Shown here in pieces: positions 11,045-23,200 of a stretch of DNA of 64,000 nt (position 1 is the first letter of the stretch; every line of letters starts with the position of its first letter). The position numbers and the translations under genes are program-made. The stretch comes from Setophaga petechia (taxonomy: Eukaryota; Chordata; Aves; Passeriformes; Parulidae). The stretch spans positions 7,767,258 to 7,831,257 of the forward strand of contig JANCRA010000014.1 in assembly GCA_024362935.1 (NCBI GenBank), given 5' to 3'. Below the pieces are notes generated by a model that did not search any database, had not been told where the DNA came from, and was given only the letters and a program-made list of their open reading frames with translations.

Positions 11045-11115
11045 GGAAGGATTTTGGGATCATAAATTCATTTTGGAAGGGAGCTTGAGGTCATATAGTC
11101 CAGCATCCTGCTCGA
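11045..11115 (-). mobile_element. CR1 LINE fragment (older) in intron 4
   Basis: The plus strand reads GATCATAAATTCATTTTGG, AAGGGAGCTTGAGGTCATAT, AGTCCAGCATCCTGCTCGAA. This matches the antisense CR1 motif 'ggaagggacctctggaggtcat..agtccaacctcctgctcaaag' with several substitutions. Divergence looks higher than in the copy at 9425. Only the terminal part is recognisable. Confidence 0.6.
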
Positions 11116-11865
11116 AGCAAATCAAAATCAGGTGGCAACTGCAGTTCAGGAGCGAGGATGTGTTAGAAGCTCCTCTCTGCACTCTCAGTAAGGTAAAGAT
11201 TCTGCTACACAGCCAGTACAGGCAACCTGACTTCCCAGCTCGGCCAGCAGCAGGTGGCTCTTGTAGATCTCAAGGTCTCTGAAGAAGCTGCCAAGACAAC
11301 CACCTCTCATCAGAGCAATACCTTCAGTGAATACAAAGGTACTCCAGTTTGGAGACCTGGATACAGCAGTGGTGATCAGGAAATTTAGAGGTTTCATCTT
11401 TGTTCTGCCCTCCATTTACTGCCTGGCCTCTGATGTACCCATTCCATCACACCAGAAATGGCTGTTGATAAACTCAGGCTGGGGACAGCACAGTTCACTG
11501 ATTGCTCAGTTAAGAGGAACCAACAGAGAGGGGGGCTGATAAGAAGAGGACCAGTGGGTGTCTTCAGCAGATGGTACAACTGGTCATGTCAGGAGAAGGA
11601 TCAGAAGTCTACTTGTACAAAACAAAATCTTCTGGGGGCTTGTGTGTAAGTTCCTTGTAGGCTTGTACAAGTAAGCAACAGCCAAGGGAAGGCAGGGCAG
11701 GTGGCACAGCACATACAGCTATTGCTGTAACTCTTCCCTTGTGGTTACCTGGAGCCAAACTCTGTCTCTCAGTAAATATTTGTCAGTAGGCACAACTGGC
11801 AGTCCCAGCCTATGGCTGAAGAAAGAAAGGATTAACTGGTAACAACGGAGCTGATGCCTTCTTAC

Positions 11866-12041
11866 CGCTCATCGTTTGGTCCACGCAGGGGATTCTGCCC
11901 TCCCAGGCCAAACAAGCTGATGTGATCCCTTATGAACATGATGTCCCCCACTTGGAAGTGGGGATTCAGACCTCCAGCAGCATTAGTGACAATCAAGATC
12001 TCCACCCCCAGGAGAAAGAACACCCTGATGGGAAAGGTGAC
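11866..12041 (-). CDS. PNP: PNP-type purine nucleoside phosphorylase, exon 4
   Basis: The exon has acceptor TTCTTGCAG and donor CG|GTAAGA and is 176 nt long. It begins in phase 0 and ends after two bases of an Arg codon. It reads [18 protein letters not shown], then TNAAGGLNP with Ala116 of the phosphate site, [11 protein letters not shown], and finally [12 protein letters not shown]. This is the central signature of trimeric PNP/MTAP-family phosphorylases, and the LRGPNDER form points to PNP rather than MTAP. There are no stops or frameshifts. Confidence 0.95.
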
Positions 12042-13286
12042 CTGCAAGAACCATAAGCATTGTGCAGTGAGTGTCACAGTCAGCAGACAGCCACTGCTAC
12101 TCCATTTGTAATATCACAATTTGTGGATGCAAAGAGTCTACATATGGAGACAAAACAACTTTCTGCAATTTTAAACATTCCTCTAATTTAAATAGAATGT
12201 TAATGCTTTTAAAAAAATTAAACATGATGAAACAAAATCTCGCATTAAAATCCAAGACCACATTTCCTACAGTTGCACTAAGGTCAAATAAAGGTGGTAC
12301 AGAAAGAACATGCAGATAGTTTTTGCTCACTGCCAAGGTCTTGCAGAGATCAAGCAACTGTGCTGATTGAAGTAACTACTTATGCACATGGACTTGGAGA
12401 GTAATCCAAAGCTAAGGAACAGTCGGGAGCTGGAGAAAAGAAAATTTAGAGAAGTTTGATTTTGAGGAGTCACGAAGGAATTCGGATGATACCTGCTATC
12501 AATCAAATGTCACTGTGAGCAAAACATTTCCTAGTAATGGGCACCACTTCTTCAAGAAGTGAGTTAATTTTAATAGATAAACATGTCTTGATAAAGCTAA
12601 TTTTGTATTGAGTGATTTTAAAATAGCTGGTTTTCTATAAGAAGTTGGATGGTGCCAAAAATTACAGTTTATATCCAAATGCAAACAACGTCAATGCAAA
12701 ATGGAAAATCACAAAGCTATGCAAATAAAAAAAAGAGCCAATAAATAAATATTATTGTTGTTCTCTAGCAGAAAGTACGTATGTGCATGGTCGGTAACAT
12801 AAATCTCCACACGTTCCAGTATGTTAGCTGGGGGGTTATAGCAGCTTGCAGTAGCCCAGGAATTTTTCTAGGGAAAAAAAAAAGCTGCAAACAATATAAA
12901 TGCAATAGAAGATTAAAATAGATTATTCTTATCGAAGTTTTCTCATTGCTGAATTAAATCATGATTAAACTGACTTAGTTAAAGAATGTAAATTAATCTG
13001 CCTTATATGATAAACTATTTCCATCTGTGAGAGTAGCAGGGTCAGCCAATTTGTGTGGCTGTGCAGTATCACCTTCACCCAGCAGAAGCCAACTACCTCT
13101 TGGTTTGAACTCCCAATTTTATTTTTTGGGGGCAGATGTGAAATCTAAGAAAGACTCATTTCAAGAGCACTGTAAGTTCATTGCAAGAGCTAACATCCTG
13201 CAGCTAGATAGCAAGGCAAGCAGTCGCTTCTGCAGCTTTTACAATACCTCTTCCCATGGTGAATATTTTCCTTAAGGAGAACTCAC

Positions 13287-13390
13287 CGTGCTGAGAGAGT
13301 AGCCTTCGTAGGAGTGGAATCGTCCCTGCATGCACACGCAGGGCTGTCCATTCAGCTCCCCAAACACCAATCTGCCAACATGCCCTGACA
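13287..13390 (-). CDS. PNP: PNP-type purine nucleoside phosphorylase, exon 3
   Basis: Both ends fit splice consensus (TTTCCAG acceptor at 13391, ACG|GTGAGT donor) and the exon is 104 nt long. It completes the Val codon begun in exon 2 and reads [17 protein letters not shown], then [11 protein letters not shown]. The Arg84, His86 and Tyr88 positions of the phosphate and ribose sites are present. The exon ends on a complete codon, matching phase 0 at exon 4. It has no ATG-started ORF of its own in this frame and was found by joining neighbouring exons. Length and both phases match human PNP exon 3 as I know it. Confidence 0.93.
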
Positions 13391-13510
13391 CTGGAAATTA
13401 ACAAAGTGGCATTTTAGTTACAGGTCTCAAGGAATTTGACTTTAGAGGGATTTGTTAGTTGATGATTTTGTTTTACTGCAGGGCCAAGCACTGCAAAAGC
13501 AGGAGCTGGA

Positions 13511-13532
13511 AATAAAATAAATAAATAAATAA
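13511..13532. repeat. AATA microsatellite
   Basis: A short (AATA)n run lies in intron 2 of the PNP-type gene: AATAAAATAAATAAATAAAT followed by AA. Confidence 0.85.
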
Positions 13533-13620
13533 GTGAACACCTATTGAAAAGTAGGGCCCCCAATGAAGGAAATACTGGCATCTGACTCTAAGGCTTTGGA
13601 ATGCTGAACACTTCCTTTAT

Positions 13621-13676
13621 TAAAATTATACTATATTACATTACAACTATACTATATTATATTATATTATACTAAA
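13621..13676. repeat. AT-rich TATAC/TATAT simple repeat
   Basis: Repeated CTATATTA, TATACTA and ATATTATATT words form an AT-rich tract of about 55 bases in intron 2 of the PNP-type gene. No coding or regulatory meaning is claimed. Confidence 0.75.
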
Positions 13677-14109
13677 GAATACGAAAGAAAACTTGTGACT
13701 GTCTCCCGACAGTCAGGACACAGCTTTTTCCAATTGACCAAGGAAACAAAACAATCTTCAGCAGAATCTAATTGACAAATCACTTTGGGTAAACAATCTC
13801 CATAACTCACTCCACAGGTGCAAAACAATGGGAGCAGCAAGCAGAGATAAGAATTGTTTTCCCTTCTTCTCTGAGGTTTTCTTGCTGCCTTTCCCAGAAG
13901 AAATTATTGGGAAATTGTACTTTGCTTTTTTCTGTAAAGAGAATTGTGGCTACAAATACCTATATCTGTGCTGTGATATTTATATTTTTTTTACTGTGAA
14001 CACACATTTCACCAGCGTGGGACTGGTTTGCACACTGGAGTGATCCCTGTGTGAGGCTCTGCTGCAGGCTGCTGGTGGGTGGGGTGCTGATGGCCTGAGC
14101 TGTGCTCAC

Positions 14110-14279
14110 CTGAGCTCCGTGGGAAGTGAGGGATGTCCTCGTACAGGAAGACTGTCCTGCTGTCCAGCACATCAGCCAGAGCTCCCAGCCCAGAGCCGCA
14201 GACGATGGCGATCCTGGGCCGCCGGGCAGCACGGGCACGCAGCCAGTCTGCTGCTTCCTTGCACACCTCATAGCTGCTT
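14110..14279 (-). CDS. PNP: PNP-type purine nucleoside phosphorylase, exon 2 (first exon found)
   Basis: The exon has acceptor TCCTCCTGCAG and donor TCAG|GTGAGC and is 170 nt long. It opens with the third base of a codon and reads SSYEVCKEAADWLRARAA, then IAIVCGSGLGALADVL, ending EDIPHFPRSS. CGSGLG holds Ser33 of the phosphate loop. The five exons found total 859 nt. In human the first coding exon contributes only 11 nt, ending GG, which would complete a Gly codon here and give 289 residues, the human length. I searched upstream for an ATG plus two codons plus GG followed by a donor and found nothing convincing. Exon 1 may lie in the CpG block near 25.4-26.1 kb or elsewhere before it. Confidence 0.94.
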
Positions 14280-17200
14280 CTGCAGGAGGAGAACAGGCCA
14301 GGGAGACTGTTAGCCCATTCAAAGAACAAGTTTCAAAGGATAAAAGGTGCAGGGAAAAAGAAATTTCATTAAGACTATAATAATAGAAGCTTCACTGCTA
14401 TTATTGAAGATGCATCACTTTTAATCTCATGTATTTTACCCCTGACTTCAGGGAAATCATTTGAATCCCCTTGGCTGATTTCATTCTGTAGATGAAGAAT
14501 GGCTAATGATACCTAGATCACAGAAATGTCACAAGGCATAACCACTCCTGCTTCTGATGGGCTCTGGTCTCTCCTGAGTTCCTGAAGAAAGGGAAAAGCA
14601 CAATTAGACTGAGAAATTCCAACCTATATGAGTGTGCATGGGGATGTCCAGCCTGTGATGAGAAAACACAAATGCATGGAGTTCTGAAGACACCTGAACA
14701 ACACAGCTGGAATGCTATGCTGATGAAGGAGTAGGCACTGTCATCTGCAGTAGGTAAAAATTCAGGTGAACTTCTGAGACATGGGTCAAACATCATCTAC
14801 AGAGATGGAGAAGCCAATCTCTGTAAATGCTGAGTGCCATCAGCTCCCACCACTTCCATCTAGGCTGGTACCACATGTCAGACACCCACCCTCTCGATAC
14901 CTCGTGCCTTCAGTACAGAAGGATAAACATGGAGATCTTACTCAGTCTCTTCTCTCCCACAGAGTGGGCATGGGATCACACCTGCAGCCCAGACACAGCC
15001 AAGAGGCCCAATGACATCAGTCTCCATCAAAACAAGTGAAAACCAGGAATTTGGGCCCAGAGTTTAAAGTGATTCAAGAGGGGGACTCAGCAAATACCTT
15101 GGTTAAAAAAAGTCTTATCCAGCAGGGAGCCCCATTGCCTGAAGGTGGAATAGAAGTTGGCATTACAGTGCCTGTTGTACATCTGTCTCATGGGAAAGGA
15201 GAAGAGTTCAACTTTTAACCTCTTGGCCCAGTATTCAGATGCCTTAATCACAGTTTTGAAACACAGTCAATAGCAAAATAATCCTATAATCCTGTTTTCA
15301 ATAGGACAATGCAGAGACTTTCTGAAAGTCAATATCAAGGTTGATTGGAAACTATCCTCAAAAGCAGGAGTACTAATAGCAGTTCTTGGAAGCAACTCAG
15401 TCATTACCATTGATGAGTAGAATTAATGATTGTATATGGCAGAGGACTGGGTCCTGGCGTGAACCCACAGGCAGGGTCAGCAGTCCTCTCTATGAAAAGT
15501 TGATCTGATTATTGAGAGGTGAGAAAATCAGATACTATAAGGGTGTGGATGATGTAAAATTGACTGGAGGTGCTGATAAGCAGTCACTATCTATCCAGGA
15601 ATGTTTCTTTTGGTTCTTTTCTTACCAAGTCTCTTTTTTTCAAGAGATGTAAACCCTAGTAATGCTGTGATGCTGCTCTCAGCAGTCCTAGAGGACAGAC
15701 AGAAAAGCTTTCAGAGGTGAGGTGCTCCTCACTGCAGGAGATTTCAGGCCACTAAGAGGATTTGACTGTGTACAACTGGTTCCTCCAACTAAAGTACCAG
15801 ATATTGAAACAAAGGTTCTCAATTTTATGTTTTTTCTTTCTTTATACTGACAGGGTCAGTAGTTACTGCACAGGTGTTTTCTGTGAGCATTTAGCCTCTT
15901 AACTGTCTAGTTGATACTCTAAGTCCTATCCAGCATAAGATACATCAAACTTACAGTCCTAGTTATAAACAATAATGTAAAAAATACCCAAAAATGTCAT
16001 AAACCTGCAATCCAATGGGAAGAAATAACTTCCATACACATAGATTAAAACCAAGAGTCATACTTAGCTAAAGTACTTTTCAAAGGAAAAGTTTGGAAAT
16101 GAGAGAGTTTATTTACCATCACATACTGAATTTTTTAAGTGCATCATGAGCTCCTGAAATAAGCGGGAGCTGTGAAAATGACATTAATAAAGACTACTGT
16201 GACTACGTTATCACTTGCTCCCAGACAAAAGCTTTAAAAGTGCTTTACATACATTAATGAACAATTCCCCCCAATTTCTCTGTTGAATAACTGTAATCCT
16301 TGTTTAGAAATTCAAGGGAACCAAGAGAATTTATATGTAATGCCCAAGGTTTTGACATACCTGTGGCAGGCATGAGAAAAGAACAAGGTCACCAGGATCT
16401 GCTCTTCCTCATGACCATAATACTGCTTGTTTCAGTTTTTGTTTTTTTTGAAGTGCATAAACCATTGCAAAATAACATTAAAGAATGGATATTATTCCTA
16501 TATCCTCAGAAATTTTAGGAATGTGGTATGGAACCCATTCAATGTCTGCTGAAGACATCAGGACTGACTGAGCTATGCCAAGTTACAGTGGATTTTTTCC
16601 CTTTTAAACAGAAGATATTAAAATACTTCTTAACCAAAGAAGTAAATCTCCAGTGCTGCATATGTTTCCTTGCCTGAAAGGAGCTCCAGCAAGTGCACAG
16701 GGGCCTGGCAGAGCCCTGTCCTTCCCAAAGGCTTTGGGCACATCAGAGTTGTCCCCAGTGCTGAGAGCACAGCGATGCCAAAATTAATCTGCTTGCAGTA
16801 TTTTGCTTTCAGAAACCTTCCGGATGACATCAAAGGGACTGGCAAGCACTGATAATTTCTGAATGCAAGGGAGATACCTGCTCAGCAGGAGCAAAGGGGG
16901 AGTTTGACCCGTGGGTCACCCAGCAGAGTGTTCAGCCTGGAACTGCAAGAGCACAAGGCCTGTGCAAGCTTTTTGACAGCTTGAATTAATACATGGAGCA
17001 CAAAGGCCCCTCTAGCTGCTCTAACAATGCACACCTAATAATAGTGCTCGGTAGCATCGCTTTGGATTAAATCACAGGATCAGCTGAAAACACAATCCCC
17101 TTTATTGTGATTGCTGTCATCCATTGGAGAAACACATCTGTTGCAAAACACAGGACTGTCACCGGTGACAGATCTTTTATGGCATGAGAAAAAACCCCAC

Positions 17201-20200
17201 TCTTATTTGCTTCTAAGTTGGATGAAAGCAAATCTATGCAAAAAAGCAGACATATCCCAATAAACAACTAAAGCATTATGTTTGGGGGCACATGGCCATA
17301 AGTATTCACAGTCTGTGCCTCTCCACAGGAGATATTTGCCTCTTCTGGCCCATAACCTCTCCCAAGGTCACCTACTCGCTGCCATATTTCATAATACCAG
17401 CACCTGCACAGGCAGATGGCCAGATTGCTCTCCAGTAATAAGATGTTTACTTCTGAGCAGCCTTTGTCTGACATTTATTGAGTGCCCAGTAGAAAGGAAA
17501 CAAGGTGAAGAAAAGAGATGTAATTTTTTTAGTCCCATCCAGCTTGGACGTCCGTGCATCCCCTATTTCACAGCACCTTACCTGTCCTCCTCAGCATAGG
17601 CCATCCTCCTCCTCTCTGGTTAACCAAAAGAAGGGGATGGTTGCTGGAAATGGAGCTGCAGGGTTTTATTTGACCAAAGAGCAGAGGCCTATTGAACCTG
17701 CAGAAGCTGCTGCTGTCTGTGGCAGTGAGTCAGGGAAGTGTGTCCCAGCTTCTCTCTGCTGTCCCCTGAGCATCTCTAATCCCCGAGTAGGAGGGGCATG
17801 GTCAGGACATCTGCTTTTCTGGCCTCACCCCACATGACACACATGCTCTAGAGCTCTGCAGAAAGCTTACACGCATGCACACACACACTGTAATGCAGAT
17901 TAAGCCTAGAAATTTCACACACACACAACTTTTCAGCGGCTGACAAGGGATCTGCCTGGATTTGCACCTCTTGCATCACCTGGGAACCAGCTGGAGTCAC
18001 CTGCTCCTATGCAATTCAAACCCCTGGCAGTGCACACTCTGTGAGAGGAGCTGTAGCACCTACCACTGACACCAGACCTTTCCACATCTCACATCATTGC
18101 CTTCCCATTCTTTCATGGCATCCAGGGATGATGACCCAGTAGCTTCCCTCAGGGTTTTTTTGTTCATATCTAATTGTCTCACCCTTCCCAAGAGGAAATA
18201 CTTCTTTAAGATATGCTAAACCTCCGTTCAGCAGAATATGGGAGACACAGGAAAGACAACAGACACCCCACCATCTGTCCCTTTAATTTCAGCTTTGCTG
18301 CGTATGAAAACAAATATAAAAACAACCCTGTCATCTGGATTTGTTTGTGCATCGGTGTTTGACCCCAACAACTGATGTGAACCGCATTTTACAGAGCCAG
18401 AGATGTTTCCAAGACAATTGAATGCCAAAAAAATTCAAGAAAAGCAGTGATGAGTAGAGACCTTACACGCCCTAGCTGAAAGGCCACATCTACAATATGC
18501 ATTTACAGCTTAATAAATCCAAAAAGCACACATGGGGGTATAATTTATAAATATCCCAAGCAGGGACAATACCTCAGTTAGAACTTGGTAATTCTTAGAC
18601 AAATCATCCAGACATTAACAAAAATTCAGAAAACTGGGCAGCACCCATTTCAGGTCTTGGATCTCTTATTTCTCACATTCCTCTTTCCTTTTTGATCTTG
18701 AAGACCTTGCATCAAACAGACCATTGTTGCCCCAGAGAAGTGTCTCTGAGAACTTCAAAATCAAACAAGGTAATAACTGCACCAAGAACAAACCAGGGCA
18801 TTTTTAGAGAAAGATATACTTCATGCTGGAAAGCAGAAACCCAGCAATGCCAGCACAGGCTGGGAATCTGCAACAACCAGCAGAATTTAAAAATCCAATT
18901 TTGTTTTATTTGTTGAAAAATACAGTTGGCACTGAAGAAATAGAAAATGGATCTGAAGAGAAACCATAATGAGAGCCTTTCCCATCAAGTTCTTGACCTC
19001 CTTTCTCCCTCAAGTTCACGCTTCCATTTCTTTCTTGCTTTTTCTTAGAAAACTTAAAATGCCTTTTCTACAGAGACAAGCAGTGGGGTGGTGCCATGTC
19101 AGGACCCACAGTACATCGCTGCACTGGCATGGTGCATCTTGCTCTTGGTTTGCTGGAGGCAGTGGGAAAATCAGCTTCAAGGATGTGTAAATAATTTTCC
19201 CTTCTATGCCCTCTTTCTAACTCTGCTTTTACCATGTTTCCCCTAATTTTTCTCCTTTTTTCCATTCTCATTCTTGTACTTCTGAATCTTGGCCATATCT
19301 GCCTCTGCCTGTTCTAGGCATAACCTCCTTTTTTCAGCATTGTTTTTCTGTACAAGACACAGCAGACTGAGAGCAGAGATGGTTTTAGGTAGATTTAACT
19401 GCACCAAATCCTGTGCCCAAAGAGGGCCCACACTGCTTGGCTGTGAGCCAGGGTGCCAAAGGATTCTGGAAGTCACCATCACTCCAAGCAACATTCACCC
19501 AAACCCAGGGTCTTAGAGCCACTTACCAGCTCACTCAAGTCTTTCTGCCCTCTGGAAGTCCAGGCTCCTCTTGCCACTACTCAGGACTTCTTTGAAACCC
19601 ATTATTTGCTGCCATTAAATTAAATTACAAAGCAATGTTAGGCCCTTAATGTTGATTTTCCATAGAGCTTGTTGGTATCAGCAGAGTTCTGATGCCCCCC
19701 AGATATGTTCCCTTCTTCAGCCTTAATCTGATTACGTTCATTAATCTGATTCTTTTTTTGCAAAGCAGACAAGAGAGATCAGACAGCCTGAGAGCTCTTC
19801 CCAATTTGCTCTCATCTAAGACAATCTCCTTCCTAGTTTGGATTTACATGGAAAACAGGATTATCAAAAAGGGGCCATTTTATCTATCTTTCTGCAATGT
19901 TGGTTATTTAACAGCAACACAAATTACTTGAATTTTAACCTGTAATGCTGCATTGGCTGGACAAGTAAGAGATAAACGTTCACCCTACTAGGACAAAATT
20001 AATTTGAGCACTGAGGACATTCATGCCAATTAGACTGCAGGGAATGCTCCAAATCAGATTTATCTAGAAAAAGAAGGTATTGAATAGATTGCATAATGCT
20101 GAAAAAAGTTATTGAGAATCTTTTGTCCTGAAGGAATCTCAGTTGTCTCTGTCTGTATGTGTCTGCAGCAATTTGTATCTATAATCCTGATGTTACTGCC

Positions 20201-23200
20201 TTGGCTGTCATTCAAGCCCTGCTTCCATAGTGAGAACTTCAACTGCTACAGGATGCAGATACAATCACCTGAAATAATTTTCTAACAATGCTGTACACTC
20301 CTACAGCAATTTCCATCTAAAGAAGCGTCGTGAAGTATTTTGCAAGCATTTCATCAAAACATTTAATTAATGCTTTAGGGTAAGTCTCCACTTTCCTGTG
20401 TGCTGACATTATCACAGTATCAAATTATTTCGCAGTCTTCTCACACCTACTGCACATCACTCTTTTGGGAAGAGGAACTGAGCTGCAGAAATATTCACAG
20501 AGTGTCTACACAGTGGGGACAGCCTTGCCCAGAAGAAAATATCCCCCAAAGCACTACAGGCATTACCATGCCCTTACAGGTGTACTTACCTGGGGGGCAT
20601 TTCTTCCACTTCTCTCATATTTAAAAAAGCCAGGATTGTGCCTCAGTGTTTTGGAGGAAGGTGAAATGGCTAAAGCTTGCAAAGATTTTGCTTTTCTGCT
20701 GACTACCAAAAGCACACACTCCAGGTTTGATTAAAAATTACTGCCAAGAATTAATCAGGAATTTTGCAGCAATTTGGAAAGGCTTTGTTTGGGAAAGTCA
20801 TTATTGTCTGTACACTGGCTAGCCAGACAGCCACTGGAGTGTTACTAGCCACAAGAAAGGTAGATAAAATTGAATTATATACCAGAAAAGCTATTCCCCA
20901 ACAGATCATTTTAATAACAATCTCTAACAAAATCTGCCTGGAGTGGTGAGCATACTGCTCATTGTACATTGACAGGAAAGAGACCTCTGACCACAGTGAA
21001 TGCAGCAAAGGGCTGGCCAGGGGAACAGAAAACCAGACGTTCAAAGAGCCTGTCATGGTTAGCTGAGCAAAATGAGAGCAAAGCAATGCTTCCATGACAG
21101 CCTGAAAATGTTGCCATGGAGGCAGGAAAGATACAGAAACTTAAGACAGGCAGCAGGAAACCGAGGAGATGCGTGTTCAGTTAGGCCAGACGTCAGAAAA
21201 AAGCTTCCAGCTGGCCAAAATGTGCAGTCCTAAATAGCCCTCCTGTGAGGGCAGTGGGAAAAGGCTCTTAGGACAGAGATCAGTTAATGTAAAGGGTTTA
21301 TGATGTTTACTGGTAGGGAAGCAGCCACAGCACTCACAAATTATATGCCTGCTTTGTAAAACCTCACATCTTCATAAGACTAAGGCAGAAAAAGGAAGCA
21401 ACTTGAGGAAACCTGTGAATAAATGACACCACAGAAATCAGTAAAAGAGCAGAGATGTCCTAATACCAGCCAACATTTCCATCTTCCAGCTCTGGGAGAT
21501 GTATCAAACAGCAAAGGGTAAGACTGGGGCTGTGGCTAGGGGAGTTGGTGGAAGCAAAAGCACCTGTGGCAAAGAACTTAGAGAGAAAGTGTATAAAAAG
21601 GATTATTTGGGGATTTGAGGGAAAGGAGTTGAACCTTCTGAAGGGATACAAACAGCACAACCAGGGATCAGCAGTATGTCAGGCTTGGGATAGGCTTTTC
21701 AATGTGGAAGTGCTTTGAGGCAGGCAAAAAATCAGAGAGTGCAGGGGAAAGTGTGGTGGAGGGCTGAAACAATCCTTAGTGAGAATAAGTGGAAAAGAAA
21801 CCACAGGTCCTGGTGGACTAGAGACTAAAAAAGGCCAGATACTCCTGTAGTCTACAATAAAAACAAATAACTTCAACTAAAAATTATAAGGGATAAGGAA
21901 GAAATGCTTTCAGGCTTGTCACAGAAGAAAAAAAATTTCAGATAATTAAATTATACTACACAGCTCCATGTATCACTAAGAATCCTTGACAATAGATATA
22001 TTTCCCAATTCAACTCAGGTAAATGCAGTTCATATCCTGGCACCACAGCCAGCTGCTGGCCTGGGGCTCCACGACACTTCTCCATATGAAGAATATGACT
22101 TCTCCCTAGGAAGGTCACTTACTCATATCAAAACAACACAGGACCAAAGTTTATCCTGCTCTGTGGTCTGGTTTCCTCTTCAATAATTGATAATACTTTC
22201 ACACAGTGAAATGCCAGACCTTTCACTAGGTCTCAGGACCATGTCCTCATTTCCCCAAAGCCCCCTTTGGAAAACACTGATTTCTAGAGGTCAGTAGGTG
22301 AACATAGTACTTGTACTTGTTCCACTGGTACTTGTGGTCTGTCAGGATGTATTTGTGCTGTTCCAACAGGATCAATGCTTCCTCATTATCTTGTCTGTGG
22401 TGCAATAATAATACATTATTGAACAGTTGATAGGTTTTCCCTTTCAGTGATTTTTTGTTTAAAGAAGCAAAGGTTAGACAATTGTACGTCATTTTATTAA
22501 CTGGCTACGTCAGCATTGTTTACTGGAGTTTCCCAACTCACTTTCCTTGTAGCAGATAATGGCTGCAATTCCTCTGGTGATGAAAGTGAAACAAAAATCT
22601 GCCTGACTTTGGACTGCAAGCCAGAAGCAGAGAATGACCCTTACAGATCACTCCCCAAGGTCATGGAAATCCACCTTATTAAGGGCAACCAGCTGTCCCA
22701 GCATCATGCACCACACTGCAATGGACAAGAGTGTTGTGATTTACATACCACACTCTTTAATTTAGATACTCTATTAGCAATAAATCTAATCATAATCATC
22801 CACATAATCATTGTGGGTAATTCTTCTCATGTCTGACTGAGAGCCTTCTCTCAACTGCTCTGCCATACCAATGTTATCATCCCAATTGACAAATATCCTG
22901 CATCCAGCACAGTGATAGATAAAACCATGGTGAGATCTGGTACAAAATTATGTGGGTTTGGGACTGATCTTTAGAAGCAGGGTGAGAAGTACTGGGTATC
23001 CCATGGAATCTATGGAAGTTTCTTCCATGGCTCAGCATAGTCTTCCCAGACGACTCCCTGCACACATCCAGTGTGATGGAAAGAGCTCCCAAACACCCCA
23101 GCAATCTCCCCAGTTCCATCACATAGTAGAGTTATACCATATATCTACAAAAGAAAAAAAAATCAGGGGCATAAACAAGATTACTTTGCTCTTAATGAGA

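Noticed and set aside
22247..22492. Minus-strand 81-residue ORF with the protein-like stretch DNEEALILLEQHKYILTDHK, preceded by a CACCACAG acceptor-like site
   Set aside because: I cannot match it to any family, there is no clear donor, and no adjacent exon was found. A single short ORF is not enough to call a gene; a protein search would settle it.
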